This document shows positions 38,301 through 48,476 of a DNA stretch of 64,000 nt, piece after piece. The notes beneath the pieces were generated by a model. The model was not told the origin of the DNA. It did not search any database and saw only the letters and a program-made list of their open reading frames with translations. The position numbers and the translations under genes were made by a program. This stretch comes from Streptacidiphilus sp. ASG 303 (GTDB taxonomy: Bacteria; Actinomycetota; Actinomycetes; Streptomycetales; Streptomycetaceae), in assembly GCF_020991365.1 (NCBI RefSeq), contig NZ_JAJLRA010000008.1:186001-250000 (forward strand), read 5' to 3'. Positions within the stretch are counted from its first letter, which is position 1; each line of letters begins with the position of its first letter.

Positions 38301-39140
38301 GTGAAGCCCGCATCCGGCGGGCGCCCGCCCGCCGCCCCCGTCCCCCCGCCGCCCCCGCCGTCCCGCCCGGCACCCGCCGGGTCGGCACTGGTCCGGGCCC
38401 TGCTGGTGCGCGGCATGCTGGCGGGCCTCGCCGCCGGCGTGGTCGCGCTCGCCGTGTCGTACCTGCTCGGGGAGCCCCGGGTGGAGGCGGCCGTCGCCTT
38501 CGAGGAGTCCCACGCGCACGGGCACGGCGAGGAGCTCTTCAGCCGGACGCTGCAGTCGACCGGCGGCCTGGCCACGGGGGTCCTGCTCTTCGGGACCGCC
38601 GTGGGCGGCGTCGCGGCGCTGGCCTTCTGCTTCGCCCTCGGCCGCACCGGCCGCCTCGCCCCCCGGGCGACCGCGGCGCTGGTGTCGCTCGCCGCCCTGG
38701 CCGGCCTGTACCTGGTGCCGTTCCTGAAGTACCCGGCGAACCCGCCGTCGGTCGGCGATCCCGACACCATCGGGACGCGGACGGCCCTGTACTTCCTGAT
38801 GATGCTGCTGGGCGTGCTGCTCGCGTCCGCCGCGGCGGTCCTCGGCCGCGCCCTCGTGCCGCGGTTCGGCGCCTGGTACGCCTCCGTGGCGGCGGCCGGC
38901 GCCCTCGTCCTCGCGGTCGGGCTGGCCTACGCCCTCCTGCCGGGGGTGGACGAGGTGCCGGCGGACTTCCCGGCGACGCTGCTGTGGCGGTTCCGCCTCG
39001 CCGCGCTCGCCGTGCAGGCCGCCCTGTGGACCGCCTTCGGCCTGCTCTTCGGGGAGCTGGCCGAGCGGGTGCTGCGGCCGGGCCCCGCCCCGGCCGCCGC
39101 GCGGACGCCGCCCCCGCACCCGGCCGCCTCCGTGCGGTGA
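38301..39140 (+). CDS. cbtA: cobalt transporter CbtA
   Basis: A 279-residue membrane protein with about six hydrophobic helices. CbtA-type signatures include RALLVRGMLAGLAAG, the His-rich EESHAHGHGEELFSR (likely metal entry) and VPFLKYPANPPSVGDPDTI. A Pro-rich stretch precedes the first helix, which is unusual but seen in GC-rich actinobacteria. GTG 38301 follows GAGCGGGG. The second gene of the riboswitch-controlled operon. Confidence 0.9.
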   Translation: MKPASGGRPPAAPVPPPPPPSRPAPAGSALVRALLVRGMLAGLAAGVVALAVSYLLGEPRVEAAVAFEESHAHGHGEELFSRTLQSTGGLATGVLLFGTAVGGVAALAFCFALGRTGRLAPRATAALVSLAALAGLYLVPFLKYPANPPSVGDPDTIGTRTALYFLMMLLGVLLASAAAVLGRALVPRFGAWYASVAAAGALVLAVGLAYALLPGVDEVPADFPATLLWRFRLAALAVQAALWTAFGLLFGELAERVLRPGPAPAAARTPPPHPAASVR

Positions 39141-39222
39141 CGCCGGCGCCGCTCCCCGGGCCCGGGACACCGGGTGGACCCGGCCCCGCCCGGGGAGCGG
39201 CGGCGCGCACTAATCTGGGGAC

Positions 39223-40147
<925 letters not shown>

Positions 40148-40321
40148 TCCGCCCGGTCCCCGGCCGCTCCGGCCCCCCGGCCCCGAGCCGCGGACCGCCC
40201 GCCGTCCGGAGGGGCGCAGACGGCGTCGCGCGGGCGCCGGCGGCCGGGCCGGACGGAGCCGCGGCCGCCGCGGCGGCGGGTGCGGCGGCCTCCGGTGCCG
40301 CCGACTCCCTACTGTGGCCCC

Positions 40322-41263
40322 ATGGGCGATCACGACGCACAGACCACCGGGGGCGGACCGGACGACGCGGCGGGCCAGGAGATCGAGGCCGTCGTCACCC
40401 TCCGGATCCGCGTCACCGACTGGCCGGCACTGCGGGCGGCCGGCCACCGCGCGGTGGCCGGCATCGGCTTCGAGGGCGCCGATCCCGAGCGCCAGCGCGC
40501 CGGCATGGCGGCCGAGGTCGACGAGGGCCCGCAGGGCGCCCTCAACGTCCTGCTCGACCCCGAGCAGCTGCTGGAGGGCGTCCCCGGCGTGGAGCTGCTG
40601 GGCGGCGCCCTCACCACCGCGCCCGGCGACTCCTTCGAGCCCGACTTCGCCGAGGTCTTCCCCCTCGACCTGCCCCCCGACGCCGGGGCCGGCGGCTGGC
40701 TGCTCACCCCGCGCACCGCGTGCCTGCTCCACGAGCAGCTCTCCGCGCTCTCCGACGCGGGCTACGACGACGTGGAGGAGTACGGCGGCGCGCCCGTGGA
40801 GCCCGGCGAGGAGCACGAGTGGGCCCTGCTGGGGCGGCTGCCCCGGCTGACCTGGCGGCAGGACGTCCCGTGGCGGCGCTCCATGGCCCGCGCCTTCGAC
40901 GACCTCGCGGGCGACCTCGCCGACGGCCGCTGGCCGCAGCCCCGCTGCCCCGCCGAGGAGATGGCCCTGCACCTGGCCCTGGACGACGCCGCGGCGGCGC
41001 TGGAGGACGAGCCCGACCACATCGCGGAGCTGATGGAGGAGCTGCCCGCCCACCCCTACGACTACGACTGGGAGGCGTGCCGGGAGGCGTTCCTCCAGGA
41101 CGGCGGGGTCCTGCTGCTGGAGGACCCCGGCGCGGACGGCATCGAGGACCCCGAGTCGGAGGCCAACCGCGAGCTCGGCCTCGGCGACCTGCGCGCGCCC
41201 GCCTGGTTCACGTCCTTCGAGGGCGAGGAGCCGCGCGACCCCGACCGGGGGTTCCGCCGGTGA
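40322..41263 (+). CDS. conserved hypothetical protein, acidic
   Basis: A 313-residue, strongly acidic, soluble protein with a Trp- and Arg-containing core (LGRLPRLTWRQDVPWRRSMARAF, about residues 170-192) and an end rich in Asp and Glu. No family was recognised. I have the impression of similar unnamed proteins across Streptomyces. ATG 40322 lies in a poor ribosome-binding context. It stands alone between the CsoR-type repressor and the YeaQ-like gene. Confidence 0.7.
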   Translation: MGDHDAQTTGGGPDDAAGQEIEAVVTLRIRVTDWPALRAAGHRAVAGIGFEGADPERQRAGMAAEVDEGPQGALNVLLDPEQLLEGVPGVELLGGALTTAPGDSFEPDFAEVFPLDLPPDAGAGGWLLTPRTACLLHEQLSALSDAGYDDVEEYGGAPVEPGEEHEWALLGRLPRLTWRQDVPWRRSMARAFDDLAGDLADGRWPQPRCPAEEMALHLALDDAAAALEDEPDHIAELMEELPAHPYDYDWEACREAFLQDGGVLLLEDPGADGIEDPESEANRELGLGDLRAPAWFTSFEGEEPRDPDRGFRR

Positions 41264-41341
41264 AACCGCCGGGGGCCCCGGCCGCGTCCCCACCGGTGAC
41301 CGTGCGCCGTCCGCGCGGCATCCGAGAGGCAGGGCACCAGC

Positions 41342-41608
41342 ATGGGAATCGTCGCCTGGATCGTCCTCGGCCTGGTCGCCGGGGCCATCGCCAAGATCCT
41401 CCTGCCGGGGCGCGACCCCGGCGGCCTGATCGTCACGACCCTGATCGGGATCGCCGGGGCGTTCGTCGGCGGCTGGCTCTCGGCCAAGCTGCTCCACCGG
41501 ACGATCGGCAACCACTTCTTCGACCTGGCCACCTGGGGCGCGGCGATCGCCGGCTCCCTGGTGCTGCTGGTCGCGTACCGGATCCTCTTCGGCAACTCCC
41601 GCGACTGA
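41342..41608 (+). CDS. GlsB/YeaQ/YmgE stress-response membrane protein
   Basis: An 88-residue protein with three hydrophobic helices and the family pattern MGIVAWIVLGLVAGAIAKIL...DPGG...TTLIGIAGAFVGGWL. It is a transglycosylase-associated-type small membrane protein, probably a general stress protein. The start follows AGAGGCAGGG. It appears monocistronic. Confidence 0.9.
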   Translation: MGIVAWIVLGLVAGAIAKILLPGRDPGGLIVTTLIGIAGAFVGGWLSAKLLHRTIGNHFFDLATWGAAIAGSLVLLVAYRILFGNSRD

Positions 41609-41661
41609 CCCCGGGCCGGCGGGGGCCCGGTGCGGCCCGGCCCCGGCCGGGCGCCCGGGCC

Positions 41662-42870
41662 TCAGCGCGGCCCGGCGGCCTCCGCGCGGCCGACGACCGC
41701 GCCCGCCCGGTCGACGCAGAGCACGTCCACCGCGACCGGCGCGCCGCGCAGCACCTCCAGGGCGGCGCCGCGGGCCGCCGCGGCGACCAGGCCGCCCAGC
41801 GGCACGCCGTCCGCCGCGCAGAGCCGGACCGCCTCCAGCGCGGTCCCGGCCGAGGCCACGGCCTCCACCAGGGCGTCGCCGGCGCCGCCCTCGCGGGCGA
41901 GCCGCGCGAGGAGGGCGTGGTCGACCCGGGAGCGGCCCGAGTGCAGGTCGAGGTGGCCCGCGGCCAGCTTGGACAGCTTGGCGAAGCCGCCCGCCACCGT
42001 GAGCCGCGGCACGGGGTGGCGGCGCAGGTACTTGAGGACGGCGCCCGCGAAGTCGCCCATGTCCAGCAGCGCGTCCTCGGGCAGCCCGTACGCCTCGACG
42101 GCGGCCCGCTCGGAGGTGGCGCCGGTGCAGGCCGCGACGTGGGTGCGCCCGGCGGCGCGGGCCACGTCGACGCCGCGCCGGATCGAGTCGATCCAGGCGG
42201 AGCAGGAGTACGGCACCACGATGCCGGTCGTGCCGAGGATCGACAGCCCGCCGAGGATGCCGAGGCGGGGGTTCCACGTGGAACGGGCGATCTCCTCCCC
42301 GTGGTCGACGGAGAGCTCGACCTCCACGTCGCCGCTGCCGCCGTGCCGGGCGGCGACGGCCGCGACGGCGTCGCGCACCATCCGCCGGGGCACGGGGTTG
42401 ACGGCGGGTTCGCCGACGGGCAGCGGCAGGCCGGGCCGGGTGACGGTGCCCACGCCGGGCCCGGCGCGGAAGACCACCCCGGAGCCGGGCGCGGCCGGGC
42501 GGACGGTGGCGCGGACCAGGGCGCCGTGGGTGACGTCCGGGTCGTCCCCGGCGTCCTTGACGACGCCCGCCATGGCCCGGCCCTCCGCCAGCTCCTCCGC
42601 GGCGAGGGCGAAGGACGGCCGCTGCCCGCCGGGCAGGACGACGGCCACCGGGTCCGGGAAGTCCCCGGTCAGCAGGGCGGTGTACGCGGCCGTGGCCGCG
42701 GCGGTCGCGCAGGTGCCGGTGGTCCAGCCGTGCCGCAGGCCGCTGCTGCGCAGCTGCCCGGCGCGACCGCCCCCGCCGCCCGATCCGTCCCGTGCGCCGC
42801 CCCCGCCGCCCGATCCGTCCCGTGCGCCGCTGCCGCTGCCGCTGCCGCCGTCGCCCCGCCGCTCAGCCAC
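41662..42870 (-). CDS. cbiD: cobalt-precorrin-5B C1-methyltransferase CbiD
   Basis: A 402-residue CbiD. After a low-complexity Gly/Ser/Asp N-terminus (residues 1-38, from two near-identical 30-bp repeats) comes the signature HGWTTGTCA at 47-55. LGTTGIVVPYSCSAWIDSI and GNFxG-like DMGDFAGAVLKYL follow, and FAKLSKLAAG lies near residue 300. It methylates C1 of the corrin precursor using S-adenosylmethionine. It is divergent from cobK, with 56 bp between the start codons, so they share a control region. Confidence 0.92.
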   Translation of the reverse strand: MAERRGDGGSGSGSGARDGSGGGGGARDGSGGGGGRAGQLRSSGLRHGWTTGTCATAAATAAYTALLTGDFPDPVAVVLPGGQRPSFALAAEELAEGRAMAGVVKDAGDDPDVTHGALVRATVRPAAPGSGVVFRAGPGVGTVTRPGLPLPVGEPAVNPVPRRMVRDAVAAVAARHGGSGDVEVELSVDHGEEIARSTWNPRLGILGGLSILGTTGIVVPYSCSAWIDSIRRGVDVARAAGRTHVAACTGATSERAAVEAYGLPEDALLDMGDFAGAVLKYLRRHPVPRLTVAGGFAKLSKLAAGHLDLHSGRSRVDHALLARLAREGGAGDALVEAVASAGTALEAVRLCAADGVPLGGLVAAAARGAALEVLRGAPVAVDVLCVDRAGAVVGRAEAAGPR

Positions 42871-42926
42871 GGGTGCCCCTGCGGCGGTCCCGGCGGCCGC
42901 GGCCGTGCGGGCCGCGGGGGTGTGCG

Positions 42927-43661
42927 GTGAGGGTGCTGGTCCTGGGCGGCACGGCGGAGGGCCGCCGACTGGCGGACGTGCTGGCCGCCGACCCCGCGGT
43001 GGACGTGGTCAGCTCGCTGGCCGGCCGCACGGCGGAGCCCCGGCTCCCCGCCGGGCTGGTGCGCACCGGCGGCTTCGGCGGCCCGGAGGGGCTCGCCGCC
43101 TGGCTGCTGGAGCAGCGGGTGGACGCGGTCATCGACGCCACACATCCCTTCGCCCGGACCGTCACCGCCAACGCGGCCGTGGCGGCCGCCGCCGTCCATG
43201 TTCCCCTGCTGGTCCTCCGGCGCCCCGGGTGGGTGGCCGGACCCGGCGACGCCTGGCACTGGGCCGGGTCGGTGGCGCAGGCGGCGCGGCTGGTGCCGTC
43301 CCTGGGCCGGCGGGTCCTGCTGACCACGGGCAGGGGGGAGGCCGCGGCCTTCGCGGAGGTGTCCGGCGTGTGGTTCCTGGCCCGGTCGGTGGAGCCGCCC
43401 GACCCGCCGCCGCCCGCCCACGTCCGGGTGCTGCTCGCCCGCGGGCCGTTCACCGTGGAGGGGGAGCGGGAGCTGCTGGCAGGGCACCGCATCGACGCGG
43501 TGGTGACCAAGGACAGCGGCGGGGAGGCCACCGCCGCCAAGCTCACCGCCGCGCGCGAGCTGGGTCTGCCCGTGCTGCTGGTGCGGCGGCCGCCGCTGCC
43601 GCCGGGGGTGCCCGCCGCGGAGGACGTCGCGGGGGCGGTGCGCTGGCTGCGGGGGCTGTGA
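42927..43661 (+). CDS. cobK: precorrin-6A reductase CobK/CbiJ
   Basis: A 244-residue NADPH-dependent reductase of the corrin ring. It has the Rossmann start LVLGGTAEGRRLADVL (residues 4-19), VDAVIDATHPFARTVTANA, LLTTGRGEAAAF, and TKDSGGEATAAKLTAARELG, all CobK landmarks. GTG 42927 lies after GGGGGTGTGCG. It pairs functionally with divergent cbiD and convergent cobH. No riboswitch was seen in front of it. Confidence 0.92.
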   Translation: MRVLVLGGTAEGRRLADVLAADPAVDVVSSLAGRTAEPRLPAGLVRTGGFGGPEGLAAWLLEQRVDAVIDATHPFARTVTANAAVAAAAVHVPLLVLRRPGWVAGPGDAWHWAGSVAQAARLVPSLGRRVLLTTGRGEAAAFAEVSGVWFLARSVEPPDPPPPAHVRVLLARGPFTVEGERELLAGHRIDAVVTKDSGGEATAAKLTAARELGLPVLLVRRPPLPPGVPAAEDVAGAVRWLRGL

Positions 43662-43770
43662 GACCGCCGCCCCGCCGTCCTCCGCGCCCCGCCGCTCCCG
43701 CTCCCGCCCCCGCCCCCGCGTCCGTGCCCGTGGCCTCCGCCCGCCCCCCGTTCCGGTCACCCCGTTCCGG

Positions 43771-44397
43771 TCACTCCTCGTCCGAGGCGAGCGCGTTGAC
43801 CGCGGCCGCCGCCATCGCGCTGCCCCCGCGGCGGCCGTGCACCACCAGGTGGTCCAGCGCCGCGGGGTGGGCGGCCAGGGCCTGCTTGGACTCCGCGGCC
43901 CCGACGAAGCCCACCGGCGTGCCGATGACCAGGGCCGGGCGCCCGGCGCCCGACTCGACCAGCTCCAGCAGCCGGAAGAGGGCCGTGGGCGCGTTGCCGA
44001 CGGCGACCACCGCGCCGTCCAGCCGGTCCCGCCACAGCTCCAGGGCGGCGGCGCTGCGGGTGGTGCCCAGCTCGCGGGCCAGGTCCGGCACGGCCGGGTC
44101 GCCGAGGGTGCACACCACCTCGTTGTCCGCGGGCAGCCGCCGGCGGGTGACGCCGTGGGCGACCATGGCCACGTCGCACAGCACCGGCGCGCCGGCCCGC
44201 AGCGCGGCCCGGCCGCGGGCGACCGCCCCCGGGCCGAACGCCAGGTCCCGGACCAGGTCCACCATGCCGCAGGCGTGGATCATGCGGACGGCGACCCGCT
44301 CCTCGGCGGGCTGCAGGCCGGCGAGGTCGGCCTCGGCGCGGATCGTGGCGAACGACCGGCGGTAGATCTCCGCACCGTCCTTCTCGTACGCGGTCAC
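43771..44397 (-). CDS. cobH: precorrin-8X methylmutase CobH/CbiC
   Basis: A 208-residue protein with [16 protein letters not shown], in which the catalytic His (MIHA) moves the methyl group from C11 to C12, then [33 protein letters not shown] and [18 protein letters not shown] 44397 starts VTAYEKDG. It is convergent with cobK. Together with cbiD and cobK it covers three non-adjacent steps, so the rest of the pathway must lie elsewhere. Confidence 0.92.
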   Translation of the reverse strand: MTAYEKDGAEIYRRSFATIRAEADLAGLQPAEERVAVRMIHACGMVDLVRDLAFGPGAVARGRAALRAGAPVLCDVAMVAHGVTRRRLPADNEVVCTLGDPAVPDLARELGTTRSAAALELWRDRLDGAVVAVGNAPTALFRLLELVESGAGRPALVIGTPVGFVGAAESKQALAAHPAALDHLVVHGRRGGSAMAAAAVNALASDEE

Positions 44398-44460
44398 GGG
44401 TGTCCTCCCGGTGGGCTCTGGCAGGGGTACGGGTACAGGGTGCTGGGTGCCGGGCGGGGC

Positions 44461-45300
44461 TCAGCCCGCGTCGAGGAGGGAGTGCAGGGAGCGCACGAGG
44501 GCGGCGGTGAAGGCGTCCCGGGTCCCCGTGTCCACCAGGTCCAGCGAGAGGTAGGGGTTGAGGTCCTCCAGCTCGACCAGGAGCAGCCCGCCGTCGCGGG
44601 TGCGGCAGGCGTCCACCCGCTGGATCCCGTGGTCGAGGGTGTTCCAGTCGACGAAGCGCTGCGCGAACTCCAGGTCGGCCGCGTCCGCCCGGTAGGGCTC
44701 CAGCTCCCAGCGGCGGTCCGGCCGGGGTGCGTACAGGGCGTACTGGAAGACCCGGTCGACGAAGTAGAACGACACCTCGTACCGGAAGTCGATCCGGGGC
44801 TGCACCAGCAGCCCGCCGTCCGCGACGGGGCCGGCGAGGCCGGGGAGGCCGGCGGCGGGGACGGTCCGCAGGCCGAGGGAGTCGGCGCCCTGCACCGGCT
44901 TGACGACGTACGCGGCCGCCTGCGGCAGGCGGCCGAGGTCCTCGCTGCGGTCCGCGGTGGGGATGACCGGGTACCCGGCCGCGGTCAGCTCCACCAGGTA
45001 GCCCTTGCCGGCCATGTCGCCCCGGCCGTGCAGCGGGTTGAGGACGCGGGTGCCGTGCGCGGCGGCCCGGGCGCGGAACGCGTCGTACGCCTCGCGGTGG
45101 TGCAGCACCGGGCCGCTGTTGCGGACCAGGACGGCGTCGAAGCCGTCCATCAGCCGCACCGCGTCGACCGGGTGGCACAGGGCGACGGTGAACTCCTCGC
45201 GCAGCCGGGCGGAGAGGAGGGTGTCCTCGTCGCCGTAGCGGCGGCCAGCGGCGGGGTAGGTCAGGTCGGTGACGTGCAGGACGGTCGGTCTGGCGGCCAC
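44461..45300 (-). CDS. ATP-grasp superfamily protein
   Basis: A 279-residue protein resembling the ATP-grasp fold: an N-terminal PreATP-like part (LHVTDLTYPAAGRRYGDEDTLL), LNPLHGRGDMAGKGYLVELT, VVKPVQGADSLG for the nucleotide loop, VQPRIDFRYEVSFYF, and the metal-binding end LLLVELEDLNPYLSL. It would ligate a carboxylate to an amine or thiol; the substrate is unknown. It starts about 65 bp after the hydrolase gene ends, on the same strand, so a shared transcript is possible. Confidence 0.75.
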   Translation of the reverse strand: MAARPTVLHVTDLTYPAAGRRYGDEDTLLSARLREEFTVALCHPVDAVRLMDGFDAVLVRNSGPVLHHREAYDAFRARAAAHGTRVLNPLHGRGDMAGKGYLVELTAAGYPVIPTADRSEDLGRLPQAAAYVVKPVQGADSLGLRTVPAAGLPGLAGPVADGGLLVQPRIDFRYEVSFYFVDRVFQYALYAPRPDRRWELEPYRADAADLEFAQRFVDWNTLDHGIQRVDACRTRDGGLLLVELEDLNPYLSLDLVDTGTRDAFTAALVRSLHSLLDAG

Positions 45301-45364
45301 GCCGGCTCCTTCGCGGGGGACCGGTGCGGGTCACCGGCCCCCGTATGGTTACCAGGCGGCCCGG

Positions 45365-46060
45365 TCAGGGGCGGCCGGGGGGTGCGCCGCCGCCCCCGGA
45401 GGGCTCCGCGCCGGTGCCGCCGGGCATCCGCAGGAACCAGTCGGCGGCGGCCGCCGCCACCTCCTCCAGCGTGCCGGGCTCCTCGAAGAGGTGCGTCGCG
45501 CCGGGGACGACGACGACCTCGTGGGGCGCGGTGAGCAGCGCGGCCGCCTCCCGGTTCAGTTGCAGCACCTCGTGGTCCCGGCCGCCGACCAGCAGCAGCA
45601 CGGGCGCCCGGACCCGGCCCAGCGCCCGCCCCGCCAGGTCCGGTCGGCCGCCGCGGGAGACCACGGACCGGACCCGGTCCGGCCGCTCCGCCGCCGCCTC
45701 CAGGGCGGCCGCCGCGCCGGTGCTGGCGCCGAACAGGCCCAGCGGCAGGCCGGCCGTCGCCGGGGCGGCGGCGGCCGCGTCCACGGCCGTGACCAGCCGC
45801 TGCGACAGCAGCGGGATGTCGAACCGGTACCCGGCCGTCACGGCGTCGATCCGCTCCTCCTCCTCGGTGAGCAGGTCGAGCAGCAGCGTCCCCAGGCCGG
45901 CCTGCTGCAGGACCCCCGCCACGGCCCGGTTGCGCGGGCTGTGGCGGGAGCTGCCGCTGCCGTGGGCGAAGAGCACCAGGCCGTGCGGCCGCGCGGGGAG
46001 GACGAGGTCGCCGGCGAGGTGCGACCCGTCGAGGGGGATGCGGACCGGCTCCTCGGACAC
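45365..46060 (-). CDS. alpha/beta hydrolase (dienelactone-hydrolase-like)
   Basis: A 231-residue hydrolase. The oxyanion region is LVLFAHGSGSSRHSPRN (residues 29-45), the nucleophile elbow GASTGA has the catalytic Ser near residue 116, the Asp is in GGRDHEVLQL, and the His is in PGATHLFEEPG. In many actinobacteria this type is fused or next to a phosphoribosyltransferase, which is absent here. The C-terminal 20 residues are Gly/Pro-rich. It lies 29 bp after the CysRS-like gene on the same strand. Confidence 0.85.
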   Translation of the reverse strand: MSEEPVRIPLDGSHLAGDLVLPARPHGLVLFAHGSGSSRHSPRNRAVAGVLQQAGLGTLLLDLLTEEEERIDAVTAGYRFDIPLLSQRLVTAVDAAAAAPATAGLPLGLFGASTGAAAALEAAAERPDRVRSVVSRGGRPDLAGRALGRVRAPVLLLVGGRDHEVLQLNREAAALLTAPHEVVVVPGATHLFEEPGTLEEVAAAAADWFLRMPGGTGAEPSGGGGAPPGRP

Positions 46061-46089
46061 GGTGCCTCCAGGTGGTGCGCGTGGTGCGG

Positions 46090-46803
46090 TCAGCGCCCGA
46101 CGTCGCGGGCCAGCTCCAGGGCCAGCACCCGGTCGAGGTGGGCGAAGGTCTCGAACCGGGACCCGGCCGGCACCTCCTCCGCCTCCTCCAGCCGGTGCAG
46201 CAGGGCGAGGGCGGTCCGGGTGTCCAGGCCGTCGGCGAACCGGGCGCGCGCCTCACGGACGGTCGCCGCGTGCATCGGACGGGACGGCTCGCGCGCCCAT
46301 GCGGCGACCAGCGCCCGCCACCGGGCGGTCGTGGCGGCGGCCCGCCCCAGGTCGCCGGAGGTGAGGTCGGCCGGTTCGCCGGGCGCCAGGCCCAGGAGGG
46401 CGAGCCGCAGGGCCGGGGGGTCGTCCAGGGCGCCGGGGGGCGCCGTGACCGGGCCGACGTCGATGCGGCCGGCCCCGGGGGCGGCGTGCGGCACGGCGCC
46501 GGGGCAGACCACGTGCACGTCGGCCGGTCCGCCGAGCGCGCCGGTGACGTCCTGCACGCCCACCTGCACGGTCGGCGGGTGGACGTTCAGCAGGGCGGCG
46601 TCCCGCATCAGCTCCTTCACCCGCTCCTCGGGCAGGTCCGGCAGGGCCAGTCCGAGGACGGTCTGCCGGCCCCCGAGGGCTGCGGTGCGCAGCAGCACGT
46701 CGGCGACGACGAGCGTCCGCAGGGCGCAGAGGCCGGCGGTGCCGCCGTCCGCGGGGTGGGCGTCCGGGCAGGAGGCGTCGGCGTGGATCCGCAGCAGGGG
46801 CAT
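46090..46803 (-). CDS. degenerate cysteinyl-tRNA-synthetase-like protein
   Basis: A 237-residue protein whose two ends recall class I CysRS. The N-terminal Rossmann part is LRTLVVADVLLRTAALGGRQ. The C-terminal helical part is ARARFADGLDTRTALALLHR followed by RFETFAHLDRVLAL. The catalytic HIGH and KMSKS motifs, zinc Cys set and most of the catalytic core are missing, so it cannot charge tRNA. Reduced CysRS paralogues without known function occur in Streptomyces. ATG 46803 lies in a poor ribosome-binding context. It probably heads an operon with the hydrolase. Confidence 0.65.
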   Translation of the reverse strand: MPLLRIHADASCPDAHPADGGTAGLCALRTLVVADVLLRTAALGGRQTVLGLALPDLPEERVKELMRDAALLNVHPPTVQVGVQDVTGALGGPADVHVVCPGAVPHAAPGAGRIDVGPVTAPPGALDDPPALRLALLGLAPGEPADLTSGDLGRAAATTARWRALVAAWAREPSRPMHAATVREARARFADGLDTRTALALLHRLEEAEEVPAGSRFETFAHLDRVLALELARDVGR

Positions 46804-46957
46804 GGCCAAGACGTCCTCCGGGGGTCGTGCGGCTCCTCCCTTCAGGGTGCACCGCCGCAGGGCCGCCGCGCACCCCGCGGCGCGGACCGGACCGTCACCG
46901 GCCGTCCAGCCCCGGGCCGTCCAGCCGCGGGCCGTCCCGTCCCGGGCCGGGCCCCCG

Positions 46958-47236
46958 TCACCGGCCGTACGGCGGCCGGTCCCGGGACATGCGCCGGGCG
47001 ACGACGGCCAGGTCGACCGCCGCGACGGCGGCGAAGGCCGCGCACAGGGCCGCGAAGAAGACGTAGGTGTCGCGGTTCGGGGCGCTGCCGCCGGGGACGG
47101 TCCGCCAGGCCAGGAGGGCGAAGGCCGCCGCGCCGACGGCGAAGAGCGCGCCGAAGACCAGCGACAGGGTGCGGCGCAGGGGCAGGTCGCTGCGGGCGTG
47201 GCGGGGTTCGGTGCCGCTGCGGCGGGGGCCGGCCAT
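46958..47236 (-). CDS. DUF6343-type small membrane protein
   Basis: A 92-residue protein: a basic N-terminus with ARSDLPLRRTLSLVFGALFA, two hydrophobic helices (about residues 27-47 and 57-80) and a basic end. The pattern fits DUF6343. Function is unknown. ATG 47236 follows GAGGTGACGAC. A repeated CCGTCC motif without genes occupies 46804-46957. Confidence 0.65.
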   Translation of the reverse strand: MAGPRRSGTEPRHARSDLPLRRTLSLVFGALFAVGAAAFALLAWRTVPGGSAPNRDTYVFFAALCAAFAAVAAVDLAVVARRMSRDRPPYGR

Positions 47237-47478
47237 GTCGTCACCTCGATCCGGCTCGGCAGGGGCCGTTCCGTGCGGACCGGCTCCTGTCCGGCCTGGT
47301 CGCCTACCCCCGGGGCGCGGTCGCAGTCGGGCCGGTCCGGTGCCGTCCCCGCCGCTTCCCTGGTGGGCGGGCCCCCGGGCCGTCCCGGGCGTTCCGCCGT
47401 ACGGGGCGCCGGACGGCCGGTGCGGCCCTAGCATGGCGGACTGACGGGTCGTCGGCTGCCGAGGGCAGGGGTGGGAGC

Positions 47479-48315
47479 ATGGTGGAAACGGCTGACTGGA
47501 TGCGTCCGCAGACGGGGGTGGAGCCGGTCGACCTGCGCACCGACCTGCCCCACTCGGCGCGGATGTACGACTACTGGCTCGGCGGCAGGACCAACTTCGC
47601 GCCGGACCGCGCGCTCGGCGAGATGTTCGAGAAGCAGATCCCCGGCATCCGGGCCATGGCCCGCGAGAACCGGCGGTTCCTGGGCCGCGCGGTGCGCCAC
47701 CTGGCGGCGGAGGGCGGCATCCGCCAGTTCCTGGACATCGGCACCGGCATCCCCACCGAGGGCAACACCCACGAGGTCGCGCAGGCCGTCGCCCCCGACA
47801 GCCGGGTGGTGTACGTCGACAACGACCCCATCGTGCTGGCGCACGCGCGGGCCCTGATGACGGGCGGCCGGGAGGGCGGCACCGCCTACATCCACGCCGA
47901 CCTGCGGGAGCCCGGCAGGATCCTCGCCGACCCGGCGCTGGCCGGGACCCTGGACCTGGACCGGCCCGTCGGCCTGACCCTGGTCGCGGTGCTGATGCTG
48001 CTGGAGGACGCCGAGGACCCGTGGGGGCTGGTCCGGGAGCTGATGGACGCGCTGGCGCCCGGCAGCTACGTCGCGGTCACCCACCCCGGCGCCGACTTCG
48101 ACCCGGAGGCCATGGCCGGGGTCGCCGCGATGGCCGCCCAGGGGGGGATGACGCTGGTGCCGCGCACCCGCGACGAGGTGGCGCGGTTCCTCGGCGACTG
48201 GGAGCCGGTCGAGCCCGGCGTCGTGCCCGTCATGGGCTGGCGCCCGGACGGCGAGCCGCCGGCCGACCCCGCGGCCGCCTACTACTGGGCGGGGGTGGCC
48301 CGCAAACGCGGGTGA
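47479..48315 (+). CDS. DUF574 SAM-dependent methyltransferase
   Basis: A 278-residue member of the actinobacterial methyltransferase family PF04672. RMYDYWLGGRTNFAPDR at residues 30-46 is the family signature. FLDIGTGIPTEGNTHEVA is the SAM-binding loop, VVYVDNDPIVLAHARALM the acidic ribose-binding strand, and VTHPGADFD and ARKRG lie near the end. The substrate is unknown. A second paralogue occurs at 54658. ATG 47479 follows GTGGGAGC weakly. Confidence 0.9.
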   Translation: MVETADWMRPQTGVEPVDLRTDLPHSARMYDYWLGGRTNFAPDRALGEMFEKQIPGIRAMARENRRFLGRAVRHLAAEGGIRQFLDIGTGIPTEGNTHEVAQAVAPDSRVVYVDNDPIVLAHARALMTGGREGGTAYIHADLREPGRILADPALAGTLDLDRPVGLTLVAVLMLLEDAEDPWGLVRELMDALAPGSYVAVTHPGADFDPEAMAGVAAMAAQGGMTLVPRTRDEVARFLGDWEPVEPGVVPVMGWRPDGEPPADPAAAYYWAGVARKRG

Positions 48316-48476
48316 CCCCGCCCCTCGGCGTCCCGCCCCCGGCGTCCGGCCCCGGGCGTCCCTTCCCGGGCGGCCCCTCCCCGCGGTGCCCCCGCCGCGG
48401 CCCTCCCCGGTGAACCGTTTCCGCCCGGGGCGCGTAGGCGCTCCCGACGGCGGTCGACGGCACCGGGGAGTGGTCC

